Origin: Candidatus Gastranaerophilales bacterium
Lineage (GTDB): Bacteria > Cyanobacteriota > Vampirovibrionia > Gastranaerophilales > Gastranaerophilaceae
Direction of reading: 5' to 3'
DNA length: 64,000 nucleotides
Assembly: GCA_944326425.1 (NCBI GenBank)
Contig: CALVDX010000001.1
Coordinates: forward strand, 124,001 to 188,000
The notes below the pieces were generated by a model. The model saw only the letters and a list, made by a program, of their open reading frames with translations. It was not told the origin of the DNA and searched no databases. Both the position numbers and the translations under genes were made by a program. This document shows, in pieces, positions 49,872-58,646 of this stretch; positions within the stretch are counted from its first letter, which is position 1, and every line of letters begins with the position of its first letter.

Positions 49872-51188
49872 ATGAGATTTACACGCTATATGAAAGAGAT
49901 AGCTGAAATATCCGCTCCGATTATTATGGGTAATCTGGGGTTTATTTTTATCGGTGTCGGCGATGTTATTGTTGCGGGCAGGCATTCTACCCAGACACTT
50001 GCGGCGGTTAGTATTGCTACAGCCATACTTAATTGTATTATGATGATTGGTATAGGTATACTTTCTGCGGTTGCACCGATTGTTTCTAATATGCGCGGGG
50101 AGGGAAAACAGCCTGAAAAGTATTTTTATCCTACGGTCAAGTTTGCACTTATAATGGGTCTTTTTATTTCACTGTGTATTTTTGCAGTTGTACCTGTGAT
50201 TGACCTTTTGGGATATGAGCCGGAACTTGCGGAACTTATAAAAACATATTCTATAATTACTGCGTTTTCGACATTCGGGGTGCTGCTGCACAGTTCTATA
50301 AAGGATTTTTTGCAGTCGTTTGAAATAGTCCTGTTCCCAAATATTCTTACCGTACTTGCAGTATTTCTAAATCTCGGGTTAAATATAATCTTTGTATTCG
50401 GGTACTTCGGACTTCCGGAAATGGGTGCTGCAGGGCTTGCAATTGCAAGTTTGATTACCAGATATATTATGGGGTTTGGATTGTATTTTTATGCACTGTA
50501 CAGGCTAAACATATCAATGTACAGTGACCACTCTTATTATAAAAATCTTCTTATAGTTGGAACCCCGATAGCGTTTGCGATACTTATAGAGTTTGTTGCA
50601 TTTAATCTGGTTACTATTATTATGGGCAGGGTTTCCGGCCTGTATGCTGCTGCACAGAATATTATAACTACTTTTACTACTGTTTCATTTATGGTTCCGC
50701 TTGCTATTGCTAACGGCTTATCCGTAAAAGTCGGGTATTCCAACGGGGCAAAAAATTACCTTGATGTAAGACGTTATGCCGTATCAGGTATTATAATGTC
50801 AGAAATTTTTATGTTTTGCAGTGCTTTAACTGTTGCGTCATTTCCGCATTTCTGGATAGGGTTGTTTACTCCTGATAAAGAACTTATTGCGGTAACTGTT
50901 CCGATAGTGTATGTGCTTGCCGGGTTTCAGCTTTTTGACGGTTTACAAGTTACACTTGCCGGGATTTTTAAGGGGCTTAAAGATACCAATATTGTAATGA
51001 TTGCTAATCTTGTGAGCTACTGGGGTGTGTCAATACCTGTAGGAACTCTTCTTGCTTTTCATTTTAATATGAATATTATGGGCTACTGGTACTCTATCGG
51101 GATGGCAGCAATTCTTTTGTGTGTAATTATGATTGCGAAACTTATCTTTAAATACCGCGAATGGCAAAAACTGGCACCTTCAAAGTAA
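49872..51188 (+). CDS. MATE-family efflux transporter
   Basis: The 438-residue protein has about 12 membrane segments in two halves, starting EIAEISAPIIMGNLGFIFIG and with FLNLGLNIIFVFGYFG in the middle. MATE proteins expel drugs or toxic metabolites with Na+ or H+. The natural substrate is unknown. It is a single gene followed by the 507-nt repeat region. Confidence 0.9.
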   Translation: MRFTRYMKEIAEISAPIIMGNLGFIFIGVGDVIVAGRHSTQTLAAVSIATAILNCIMMIGIGILSAVAPIVSNMRGEGKQPEKYFYPTVKFALIMGLFISLCIFAVVPVIDLLGYEPELAELIKTYSIITAFSTFGVLLHSSIKDFLQSFEIVLFPNILTVLAVFLNLGLNIIFVFGYFGLPEMGAAGLAIASLITRYIMGFGLYFYALYRLNISMYSDHSYYKNLLIVGTPIAFAILIEFVAFNLVTIIMGRVSGLYAAAQNIITTFTTVSFMVPLAIANGLSVKVGYSNGAKNYLDVRRYAVSGIIMSEIFMFCSALTVASFPHFWIGLFTPDKELIAVTVPIVYVLAGFQLFDGLQVTLAGIFKGLKDTNIVMIANLVSYWGVSIPVGTLLAFHFNMNIMGYWYSIGMAAILLCVIMIAKLIFKYREWQKLAPSK

Positions 51189-51276
51189 ATTGCCGGTTAA
51201 AACAGTAGTTTGTTTAGTAAAATCAACCTGCTACACAGGGGATTTATTTGCATTTTACACTAAAAAAGGTTAAAAT

Positions 51277-51302
51277 TGTCACCCTGAACTTGTTTCAGGG
51301 TC
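51277..51302 (+). repeat. Hairpin ACCCTGAA/TTCAGGGT in the left flank of repeat copy 2
   Basis: ACCCTGAA-CTTGT-TTCAGGGT (51281-51301) is preceded by TGTC. TCTTAC-TACCG-GTAAGA follows at 51301-51317. Such CCTGAACTTGTTTCAGG units recur in many bacterial genomes as dispersed palindromes. Confidence 0.6.
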
Positions 51303-51331
51303 TTACTACCGGTAAGATTCCGAAACAAGTT

Positions 51332-51663
51332 CCACTGCTGTTCCGAATAATTTTACATTAATTATTCATATAACAATATATTACTGAAATAATAGTACAT
51401 CAGGAAAATATTAAGACAATAATTTTATCGGGGGCTATGCACCCCCGTACCCCGCACCAAATTTCTTTCTTTTTGTTGCGATGCAAAAAGAAAGAAAATT
51501 GGACAAAGAAAGAAAAAACACGCTCCCCAATACAGTCTCTAAACTCAACTCGAGGCAAAATAACTCGCTGCGCTCAGACAAATTTTGCCCTGTCATTGTT
51601 TCGTTAAGAGACTGTAGAAAAAGACAGAAAAATAAATATCAAATTTATCTTGGACAGCAGTGG
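51332..51663. repeat. Inverted-repeat pair enclosing repeat copy 2
   Basis: CCACTGCTGTTCC (51332-51344) and GGACAGCAGTGG (51652-51663) are inverted, differing by one T. The right arm is followed by AAACAAGTTCGGAATGACA, the inverse of the CCGAACTTGTTTC-type sequence on the left. Copy 2 of the multi-stem repeat lies between the arms. Confidence 0.55.
51422..51620 (+). repeat. Multi-stem intergenic repeat, copy 2 (compact form)
   Basis: About 199 nt. Stems: CGGGGG/CCCCCG (51429-51447); CCAAATTTCTTTC pairing with GAAAGAAAATTGG around TTGCGATG; ACAGTCTC pairing with GAGACTGT, enclosing GGCAAAAT/ATTTTGCC. It lies tail-to-tail between the MATE gene and the gene ending at 51696. The whole gene-free gap 51189-51695 holds this element and its flanks and no gene I can support. 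Confidence 0.8.
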
Positions 51664-51695
51664 AAACAAGTTCGGAATGACATTATATCTGTCCC

Positions 51696-52829
51696 CTACA
51701 CAGCCGCTGCAGCTTTTGCCTGTTTTGCCTTCCGTTGTTTTCTTCTCATAAGGTCAACAAAAGCTTCGAGTCTTGTAATGTATCCGGCACGCCCTGTTTG
51801 TTCATCCATAATAAGCGTAAGAATAGGAACTTCACAGTCCTTACGCATTGCAGGGAATATGTTTTGCGACATAATTTCCGGCATGCAGGTAAACGGACTT
51901 ATATGGATAATCCCGTCTTTGTGCTGTTCATTAGCATAAGCGACATCAGATACACATTCAAGCGCATCGCCGCCTATATCTCTCATTAAGTATGGCTTAG
52001 CAAGCCGTTCTGCTCTTTGCAGGTGGGTTTCCCCTTTTCTAAAAGCTTTAGGTATAATTGCATCCTTTAAAAAGCTGCTTACCGTAAGGCTGCGTCTTGT
52101 TTGAACGCCCATTCTGCCAAGTTCGCGTTCAATATTCTGATTAGAAAAATCATCGTTTACAAGGTAAATTTCACCCGTAATATCAACATTTAAAACTTCG
52201 CGTTTAGGGTCAATCGGTGTCTTTTCTATTTCTGCAAGTGCTTTATGGTAAGCTTTTTTTAATTCATGGGTGCTGTTAACTTTGTCAATAAGTTTTAGCG
52301 CTTTTTTGTAATTCTTTTCAGCTGTACCCGGCGTGATTTCTCTTGCGCGGTAATAAGAAAGCGCAGAGTCTAAATCATCAACCACAAAAACTTTTCTTAT
52401 ACCTATGTTAATAGCACGCATAAACAAAATCGGGTCATTTTTTTGTGTAAGTTCTTTTAAGAAGTTATAAAGTCCTTTTATTCCGTCATAGAGTGAAAGC
52501 TCAATATAATTTGCACTGTACCCCATATCCTGTAATGTTTTGTGGATATTCTGCCCGTATTCTCCCAGTCTGCAAATCCCCGGAGATGTAATCATAGCAA
52601 CATAATCGGCACCGCCTTCTATTGCTTCAATGAAGTTTCCTAAAATCAGTTTGTACGGCAGGCAAATGGCCTCAGGTGAATTTTTTGTGCCAAGGGACAG
52701 CGTTTTTTTGTTTGTATAGGGCGGAATGTATGGTTCTACTCCTACTTTTCTGAGCGCAGCTGCCCAGGCTATTGATATTGACCCCATGTGCGGGAATGCT
52801 ACTTTAATTTTCTTTTCTTTTTCTTTCAT
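51696..52829 (-). CDS. Acyl-CoA dehydratase/activase-related protein (DUF2229/HgdB-like)
   Basis: The 377-residue protein resembles the family of 2-hydroxyacyl-CoA dehydratase-type and activase-related proteins: VAFPHMGSISIAW at the start, SPEAICLPYKLILGNF, VAMITSPGICRLGEYG, and HISPFTCMPEIMSQNI. Several Cys (ICLPY, GICRL, TCMPE) could bind an Fe-S cluster. The substrate is unknown. It is the third gene of the sigma-gcvPB unit, 81 nt after gcvPB. The start is ATG 52829 with AGGA upstream. Confidence 0.75.
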   Translation of the reverse strand: MKEKEKKIKVAFPHMGSISIAWAAALRKVGVEPYIPPYTNKKTLSLGTKNSPEAICLPYKLILGNFIEAIEGGADYVAMITSPGICRLGEYGQNIHKTLQDMGYSANYIELSLYDGIKGLYNFLKELTQKNDPILFMRAINIGIRKVFVVDDLDSALSYYRAREITPGTAEKNYKKALKLIDKVNSTHELKKAYHKALAEIEKTPIDPKREVLNVDITGEIYLVNDDFSNQNIERELGRMGVQTRRSLTVSSFLKDAIIPKAFRKGETHLQRAERLAKPYLMRDIGGDALECVSDVAYANEQHKDGIIHISPFTCMPEIMSQNIFPAMRKDCEVPILTLIMDEQTGRAGYITRLEAFVDLMRRKQRKAKQAKAAAAV

Positions 52830-52910
52830 TGGTTTGTTTCCTGTTCTAACGTTTTGTGTTTTATGTGGTGTTAGTTAAATTTATCCGGAGTCCCTTATTT
52901 TACGAGCTAT

Positions 52911-54335
52911 TTACCCCTCTTTGAACTGTAAATCCGGATGCCGCGCAGCAAGTGTTTCATCAACCCGTTTTACAGGAGTTGAGTGCGGTGATGCCATTAC
53001 AAATTCAGGTCTTTCTTTTATTTCATCCGCGATTTTAATCATTACATCTATAAAGTTATCTAATACTGCTTTTGATTCCGTTTCTGTCGGCTCAATCATA
53101 ATTGCCTCATGAACAATGAGCGGGAAATACACGGTTGGCGGGTGAATACTGTAGTCCATAAGTCTTTTGGCGATACCTATGGTATTAACCCCCTGTTCTT
53201 TCTGCCAGTCTCCGCTTAAAACAAACTCGTGCATGCAAGGTTCATCATAAGGAAGAAGGTATTTACCTTTTAACTTTTCTTTTATGTAATTTGCGTTAAG
53301 AACGGCATCTCCGCTTGCTTTTTTCAGGTTATCGCCCATCATAAGAATGTAAGCGTAGGCTTTTACAAGAACTCCAAAATTCCCAAAGAATGCTTTAACC
53401 TTGCCTATAGAGTGTTTTAAATTATAATTCCGGTAATATTTTTTACCGTCAAAGTCAATAACCGGCGACGGTAAATATTCTTTTAGTGCTTCTGTTACAC
53501 AAATCGGGCCGGCGCCGGGGCCTCCGCCGCCGTGAGGGGTTGCAAAAGTTTTATGCAGATTTAAGTGAACTACATCAAATCCCATTATGTACGGGTTTGT
53601 ATAACCCATTACCGCATTAAAGTTTGCCCCGTCATAATAAAGCAGGGAGCCGTTATCGTGCATTATTTTTGATATTTCTAACACTTTTTCTTCAAACAGC
53701 CCTAAAGTATTAGGGTTTGTCATCATAATTGCAGCTACATCTTTATCAAGGTGCGCTTTTAGGTCTGCAATATCAACCTGTCCGCGTTCATTGGATTTAA
53801 TTTGTACAATCTCAAACCCGCACATTTTTGCGCTTGCAGGATTTGTTCCGTGTGCGGAATCAGGTACAAGAACTTTTGTCCTTTTTTCGCCTTTTATTTC
53901 AAAGTATTTTTTTATAACCATCATTCCGCTCAATTCTCCGTGAGCACCTGCGCAAGGTTGCAAACTTACAGCCTGCATCCCTGTTATTACTTTGAGTGCT
54001 TCCTGCAGTCTGTACATGAGTTCCAGCGCGCCCTGCGAGTCTTCATCGCTTGAAAGCGGATGAAGGTTTGTAAAACCTTCCAGTGATGCCAGAAATTCAT
54101 TAACCTTCGGGTTGTACTTCATTGTGCAGGACCCCAGCGGATAGAACCCTTTTTCTATACAAAAATTCCTGTCAGAGAGTTCTTTATAGTGCCTCATAAC
54201 TTCAAGTTCACTAAGCTGCGGCAAACCAATATTTCCCTGTCTTAAAAACTTGGATGAGATACAATCACAGGACTTAGTTTCCGACTCCAGCAATATCCCG
54301 TTAACTCCGCTGCTTTTTTCAAAAATAGTTTTCAT
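52911..54335 (-). CDS. gcvPB: Glycine dehydrogenase (decarboxylating) subunit 2
   Basis: The 474-residue PLP enzyme is the P2 subunit of the glycine cleavage system. The PLP Lys is in LNLHKTFATPHGGGGPGAG at about residue 261, with GSCTMKYNPK, AGAHGELSGM and ADSAHGTNPAS-like PDSAHGTNPASAKMCG. The partner gcvPA and the other gcv genes are not here. It overlaps the upstream sigma-factor gene by 4 nt (ATGA), an unusual pairing. Confidence 0.95.
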   Translation of the reverse strand: MKTIFEKSSGVNGILLESETKSCDCISSKFLRQGNIGLPQLSELEVMRHYKELSDRNFCIEKGFYPLGSCTMKYNPKVNEFLASLEGFTNLHPLSSDEDSQGALELMYRLQEALKVITGMQAVSLQPCAGAHGELSGMMVIKKYFEIKGEKRTKVLVPDSAHGTNPASAKMCGFEIVQIKSNERGQVDIADLKAHLDKDVAAIMMTNPNTLGLFEEKVLEISKIMHDNGSLLYYDGANFNAVMGYTNPYIMGFDVVHLNLHKTFATPHGGGGPGAGPICVTEALKEYLPSPVIDFDGKKYYRNYNLKHSIGKVKAFFGNFGVLVKAYAYILMMGDNLKKASGDAVLNANYIKEKLKGKYLLPYDEPCMHEFVLSGDWQKEQGVNTIGIAKRLMDYSIHPPTVYFPLIVHEAIMIEPTETESKAVLDNFIDVMIKIADEIKERPEFVMASPHSTPVKRVDETLAARHPDLQFKEG

Positions 54336-54925
54336 TCACACTCCTGTTTTATTAGTTCCTTCTTTATTTTTTCCAGTGCGTACTGGATAATTCTTGAAAT
54401 ACGTGATTGTGAAAGGTTAAACTCGGATGATATGTCTTTGAGCTTTTTGTTATAAAAAAACTTAGCTTTAATAATTTCTCGTTCTTTTTCAGGCAGATCA
54501 TTTATTGCAGACTCAATACAACGACGAATTTCTGCCATTTGTGCGTGGGCTTCCGGTGAGGCTGACGTGTCCTTTAAAACAACAGGAGTGTCATTGTCAC
54601 TTACATCATCAATTGATAAAATCGGGGTGTAATGCGGTGCTGCGTTTTCCTGGGTTTTCAAAAGATACCACTTATACCGCCGGCGGACTTCGTTTCTTAT
54701 GGCCCACTTAATTGCGTTTGATAAGTATGCGTTATTAAAAAACGTATTTGTACGTGCATTTTTAAATAAATAGTAAACCGTGTAGTTTCCAACATTTACA
54801 ACTTCATTAAATTCAATCAAACCGAGCGAAGAGAATTTCTTGAATTCTACTTTGCTTATTGTTTCAATCAGCTCTTTATATTGTGATATGTCTATTTTCT
54901 TTTTGTTATCAATAGCTTCGCCCAT
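54332..54925 (-). CDS. Sigma-70 family factor, FliA-like
   Basis: The 197-residue protein has a region 2-like part (LIEFNEVVNVGNYTVYYLF, then YLSNAIKWAIRNEVRRRYKW) and a clear region 4 (LPEKEREIIKAKFFYNKKLK, then FNLSQSRISRIIQYALEKIK). The short linker and region 4 wording resemble sigma-28/FliA/WhiG. Region 3 is hard to see, so it could also be another group-3/4 factor. It starts 6 nt after TATGAT and is probably leaderless. It is co-translated with gcvPB. Two FliA-type promoters in this window may be its targets. Confidence 0.8.
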   Translation of the reverse strand: MGEAIDNKKKIDISQYKELIETISKVEFKKFSSLGLIEFNEVVNVGNYTVYYLFKNARTNTFFNNAYLSNAIKWAIRNEVRRRYKWYLLKTQENAAPHYTPILSIDDVSDNDTPVVLKDTSASPEAHAQMAEIRRCIESAINDLPEKEREIIKAKFFYNKKLKDISSEFNLSQSRISRIIQYALEKIKKELIKQECE

Positions 54926-54931
54926 ACTTAT

Positions 54932-54959
54932 ATCATACCCTAAAAATTATACTGGTAAA
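54932..54959 (-). promoter_or_regulatory. Promoter of the sigma-factor gene (leaderless)
   Basis: On the minus strand, TTTACC (54954-54959), 16 nt, TATGAT (54932-54937), then 6 nt to the ATG. No Shine-Dalgarno. Confidence 0.5.
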
Positions 54960-55121
54960 GGGGGGCGAGGGGTAAATTTTGGGGGCTGTATTTTGAAATT
55001 GTCACACTGAAATTCTAACCAGAAATGGTCTTGGTAGTTTACTGTATATAAAACTTCATAATTGTTATTATTTTATTGTTTATAGGGTTTATGAATGTTA
55101 ATATTTTTCTGGGTAGCAGAT

Positions 55122-55838
55122 ATGAAAAAATTAATTTTTGTATTATCTTTTGCATTTTGTTTTATTCTTCCGGTGATGGCGGAGGAACAAACTGAATTAA
55201 ATAAATCTGTTGAATTCTATAATTCTGCGGTTACAGACTACAAGTCTGAAAAATATGTTCCTGCGCTAAAGTCTTTGAATAAAGCAATAGCGGAAGAGCC
55301 TGAAAACGATTTGTACCTGTTTACGCGCGGTGTGCTAAGGTATGACGCTTTTAAAGACTATCCCGGTGCTATTGCGGATTTTAAAAAGGTTGAGGAAATT
55401 AATCCTGATTATCCTGAATTGTATTCAGAGCTTGCGTATGTATCTGTTTTCAATCATGATATTCCAGGTGCGAATGAATATTTAGCTATTGCCGAAACCA
55501 AAGGGAAAAATGATTTAAAAATATTTTTAACGCGTGCGCTTATTTGCATTGCTTATCAGAATTATTCCGGTGCAATTTTACAATATGATAAAGCTATTGA
55601 AATTTATCCGGAGAATTCTGATTTATATTTGCGCAGAGGGTATGCAAAGTCGTATATGCGCAAATACCGTGAAGCGATGAAGGATTATGATAAAGCAATT
55701 GAATTGAATCCTAAAAATTATTCAGCATACGAAAAAAGGGCAGAAATTCATAACACGATGCTCAGAAGCGGTAAAGCGCGTAAGGATTGGATTAAATCTG
55801 ATGAATTAAGGTTTGAAAGAAACGGCAAAAAAGATTAA
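55122..55838 (+). CDS. Exported TPR protein
   Basis: The 238-residue protein has a Sec signal (MKKLIFVLSFAFCFILPVMA) and about five TPR units (YNSAVTDYKSEKYVPALKSL; NYSGAILQYDKAIEIYPEN; YREAMKDYDKAIELNPKN). ATG 55122 is chosen because it starts the signal peptide; an in-frame ATG 27 nt earlier adds nothing typical. It likely works in the periplasm as a binding scaffold. Confidence 0.8.
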   Translation: MKKLIFVLSFAFCFILPVMAEEQTELNKSVEFYNSAVTDYKSEKYVPALKSLNKAIAEEPENDLYLFTRGVLRYDAFKDYPGAIADFKKVEEINPDYPELYSELAYVSVFNHDIPGANEYLAIAETKGKNDLKIFLTRALICIAYQNYSGAILQYDKAIEIYPENSDLYLRRGYAKSYMRKYREAMKDYDKAIELNPKNYSAYEKRAEIHNTMLRSGKARKDWIKSDELRFERNGKKD

Positions 55839-55966
55839 GTTATTTGCACCAACCACTTGCACAAAATTATTTATGCGTTATGATAACCAATGTGGGTGGA
55901 CAGTCCTTTGAGGTTGGATTGGCTGCGAGACGGTAACCCGTCGAAAAAATTTTCACAATTAAATAT

Positions 55967-56038
55967 AGACCAGTGGCGCAGTGGTAGCGCAGAAGACTCT
56001 TAATCTTTTGGTCGTGGGTTCGAATCCCACCTGGTCTA
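55967..56038 (+). tRNA. tRNA-Lys (CTT)
   Basis: Acceptor AGACCAG (55967-55973) pairs with CTGGTCT (56031-56037), discriminator A 56038. The D-stem is GCGC/GCGC. The anticodon loop is CTCTTAA with anticodon CTT, and the T-arm has GGGTTCGAATCCC. No CCA is encoded; a T run follows. The first base A is unusual. Confidence 0.93.
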
Positions 56039-56101
56039 TTTTTTATTGCTTTTTTCAGTTCTAACCTGACATTCTGGAATATTAGGTTGTTCAAGTCCGT
56101 A

Positions 56102-57235
56102 TCAGGTATTATGTAGATTTAGAGATTCTAACAATTTTTTTGTGAGTTCATCATTTTGTTTTTTACTTTTCTTTAGGTTATATTCATAGTTTTTAGGCAA
56201 AGCATTTTTGTTAAATTCTTTTTCTGTTTTATTATCTTTAAATGAAAATGTTATATCCATAACTTCTTCTGTAAAAACTTTCCAAGGCACTTTTATATCA
56301 TAATCTGAATAATGTGGGTCTGTTAAAATTACTTCTTTTCCATAATTAACAGCCTTTATAGAGTATGCATGTCCACCATGTAGATAGTTTTTCGTTGCTT
56401 TATCACCATAATCAGTGAATGGTGTAAAAGCGCACCAACCTGAAATATTTGTCTTATGTTGAGCTAAATATTTAAGCATATTATCTACATCTTTTCCCGC
56501 AGTAGATTGTTCCTTCATATGAGAGATATAAACTTTTTTTGTTTTTATACCTAACAATTCCGAAATTGGATATTGGTCAAATTTGTCTGTTGTTATTCCT
56601 GCAAAAATATATGAACGATAGTTTCCTCCCATTTCTTGTATATAATCATCGTCTTCTTTTCTAGCGGCTAAACCCTGTTTTACAATTTCTTTAAATGTTA
56701 TTTCTGTCGCTAATTCAAAGGCAATCATGTCATCATCGCCATCAGAATAATTGCCGCTTTTTCTTGCTTGCTCTATTTGATATGCTGTAATATGAATTTC
56801 TTTTTGTTCTAATGGTGAACCTTTAAATATAATCGTAACACCACTACTACCGTCTTCATCAGGAATTATAGCATTATAAATTGCATTTCTCCCCCATTCT
56901 GTTTGACTTAATGCATTAATATCAGATAGCAGCCAACAATCCCCTTGTGTCATTGGTTGTTTTGTTGGTTCAATTCTTCTGTTAAATCTTGTTTCTGGTT
57001 GTGTTCTAGTAAAGTTTCCTCCCAGGATTTCGGTTATATCAATATCATTAGTTTTAGCAGGTTTGAATAATTGTTCATTATCTATTAAAAATAAACTCAC
57101 ACCTGATTTAATTTTTTTTGCAACTTCAAATGTAATAGCTCCATCGTTTAACATCTCTTCTACAATTGCATCTCTTGAGTAGAGCGGGTATTTTTGTTGA
57201 TATTTATTGTATAATGATTGAATTCCATCGAACAT
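56102..57235 (-). CDS. Calpain-family (C2-like) cysteine protease
   Basis: The 377-residue protein has the calpain catalytic Cys100 in TQGDCWLLSDINAL and His289 in LHGGHAYSIKAV. The usual Asn position reads LTDPHYSD, with an Asp306 instead of Asn. A helical N-terminal part precedes the domain. No signal peptide is visible. AAGAGG lies 7 nt before the ATG. It sits next to tRNA-Lys and an AsmA-like fragment, possibly from transfer. Calpain-like enzymes cut proteins at few sites. Confidence 0.85.
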   Translation of the reverse strand: MFDGIQSLYNKYQQKYPLYSRDAIVEEMLNDGAITFEVAKKIKSGVSLFLIDNEQLFKPAKTNDIDITEILGGNFTRTQPETRFNRRIEPTKQPMTQGDCWLLSDINALSQTEWGRNAIYNAIIPDEDGSSGVTIIFKGSPLEQKEIHITAYQIEQARKSGNYSDGDDDMIAFELATEITFKEIVKQGLAARKEDDDYIQEMGGNYRSYIFAGITTDKFDQYPISELLGIKTKKVYISHMKEQSTAGKDVDNMLKYLAQHKTNISGWCAFTPFTDYGDKATKNYLHGGHAYSIKAVNYGKEVILTDPHYSDYDIKVPWKVFTEEVMDITFSFKDNKTEKEFNKNALPKNYEYNLKKSKKQNDELTKKLLESLNLHNT

Positions 57236-57328
57236 GTCAAAACCTCTTATCTTACAGTTTATATATCGTCTAAAATTTTTTAATCTTTAATTAGTTTGAA
57301 TAAACTGTTACAAATCTTTACATACAAT

Positions 57329-57889
57329 ATGGATAATGCGGAAACATTTAATAATTTAGAACGGTTAAAAGCAAAAGGACAATTTGAGATTAATGACGGA
57401 TTTTTACCCAAGTTGGGTAATACAGAGTTTATGGTTAAAAAGTTTAATATGAGTAAAAAAGTAAAAATTTCAAGTTTAACAAATGCGGACTTAACCAGTG
57501 CTGATACTTTCAGGTCTGATATAAATGGTTCGTTAATTCTTGATAATTATAAACTGGAAGATATTGAAATGACTACACGGCATAAGTCATTTGCAACACT
57601 TTTGCAAGGCTCTTATAATATACGCGGACAGGAGGCGGATATTAATATTTATGGTAAATATGACAGGCAGGCCCCCAAGGGGGTTAAAATTCTTTTCCTT
57701 CCGCTGAACTGGATAATTAATTTTGCACTCAGAAACGATGAGTCTAAGGCTTTTTATCAGAAAGAATTAAACAAAATTCCTTCTATAGAATGTTTGGATA
57801 AAGATAAAAATGAGAGATATTTTAAGATAAATCTAAAAGGAAATTTGAATACAGAACAGATTAAAGTTGATATTAAGGCGCTTCAATAA
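57329..57889 (+). CDS. AsmA-like C-terminal fragment (possibly 5'-truncated)
   Basis: The 186-residue frame reads like the C-terminal part of an AsmA/DUF3971-type envelope protein: LKAKGQFEINDGFLPKLG, DINGSLILDNYKLEDIEMTT and LLQGSYNIRGQEADINIYGK. The frame extends without stop to 57281 but has only TTG 57296 or ATG 57329 as starts, both without a Shine-Dalgarno, and starts mid-domain. It is likely the remnant of a longer gene cut off near the calpain gene. AsmA proteins sit in the envelope. Confidence 0.5.
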   Translation: MDNAETFNNLERLKAKGQFEINDGFLPKLGNTEFMVKKFNMSKKVKISSLTNADLTSADTFRSDINGSLILDNYKLEDIEMTTRHKSFATLLQGSYNIRGQEADINIYGKYDRQAPKGVKILFLPLNWIINFALRNDESKAFYQKELNKIPSIECLDKDKNERYFKINLKGNLNTEQIKVDIKALQ

Positions 57890-57954
57890 TTATTGTTATT
57901 ATTTTGTTTGTATTATACTTTATTTTGATAGGGTATGAGAAAACGGAAGCAGGC

Positions 57955-58590
57955 ATGAAAAAATTAATTTTAGTATTAACTGTAATATTTATGGCAGCGG
58001 TGGTTAATGCTGCTGAATATGATTACGGTGTTAAAGAAGCGTGTTATAATCCCCAGACTTCGTTCTGGGCAGCTAAAAAACAGACGGATAATGATGTTTG
58101 TTTGACTTACAGCGGTTATGCCGGTTCCGGCGGGTTTAGCGAGTACCGTTACCAGGACGGGAAACTTGCAATAGGTCCTGTGACTAATATTGAGTTTATT
58201 ACGGATGGTAATTTTATCGGGATTAATTCACACGATTTGAAATTTGTTAAGTATCTTTATAATGACGGGCAGGTAAAATCAGTATTCCTTACGGAGGAAG
58301 AAGTCCAAAAACTTTATCCTGATTATGAAATTGTAAAAATATCCCAGTTTAAAGATAACGAATTAACAATTAGTAAAAAAATATTTACCAAAAAGAAAGT
58401 ATTATTACTAAACGATACGCGTGATTCTTTTTATAAGTACACATACAAACCTGCAGGTGTTAACAGCTCCGGTATAAAACCTTTTGTAAAAATATCACAT
58501 CCGGGGAAAATAGTATTCTCTCACTACGGTGTCGATACAGAAATCTTCCCTGCTCTGAAGATATATGTTAAGAATAAACTTCGCGGATAG
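57955..58590 (+). CDS. Exported protein of unknown function
   Basis: The 211-residue protein has a Sec signal (MKKLILVLTVIFMAAVVNA) and a beta-rich mature part (SGYAGSGGFSEYRYQDGKLA; PFVKISHPGKIVFSHYG). No family is recognised. ATG 57955 is chosen because it starts the signal peptide and has AAGCAGG upstream. It follows the AsmA-like fragment. Confidence 0.7.
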   Translation: MKKLILVLTVIFMAAVVNAAEYDYGVKEACYNPQTSFWAAKKQTDNDVCLTYSGYAGSGGFSEYRYQDGKLAIGPVTNIEFITDGNFIGINSHDLKFVKYLYNDGQVKSVFLTEEEVQKLYPDYEIVKISQFKDNELTISKKIFTKKKVLLLNDTRDSFYKYTYKPAGVNSSGIKPFVKISHPGKIVFSHYGVDTEIFPALKIYVKNKLRG

Positions 58591-58646
58591 TGTAAACGTA
58601 GATTTTAGCGGAGTATCGTAAATTTTAAAAACTTAAGGAGATTTTT

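Noticed and set aside
55867-56094. A 75-codon minus-strand reading frame containing GGIRTHDQ
   Set aside because: It is antisense to tRNA-Lys; this peptide is a well-known artefact of translating tRNA genes.
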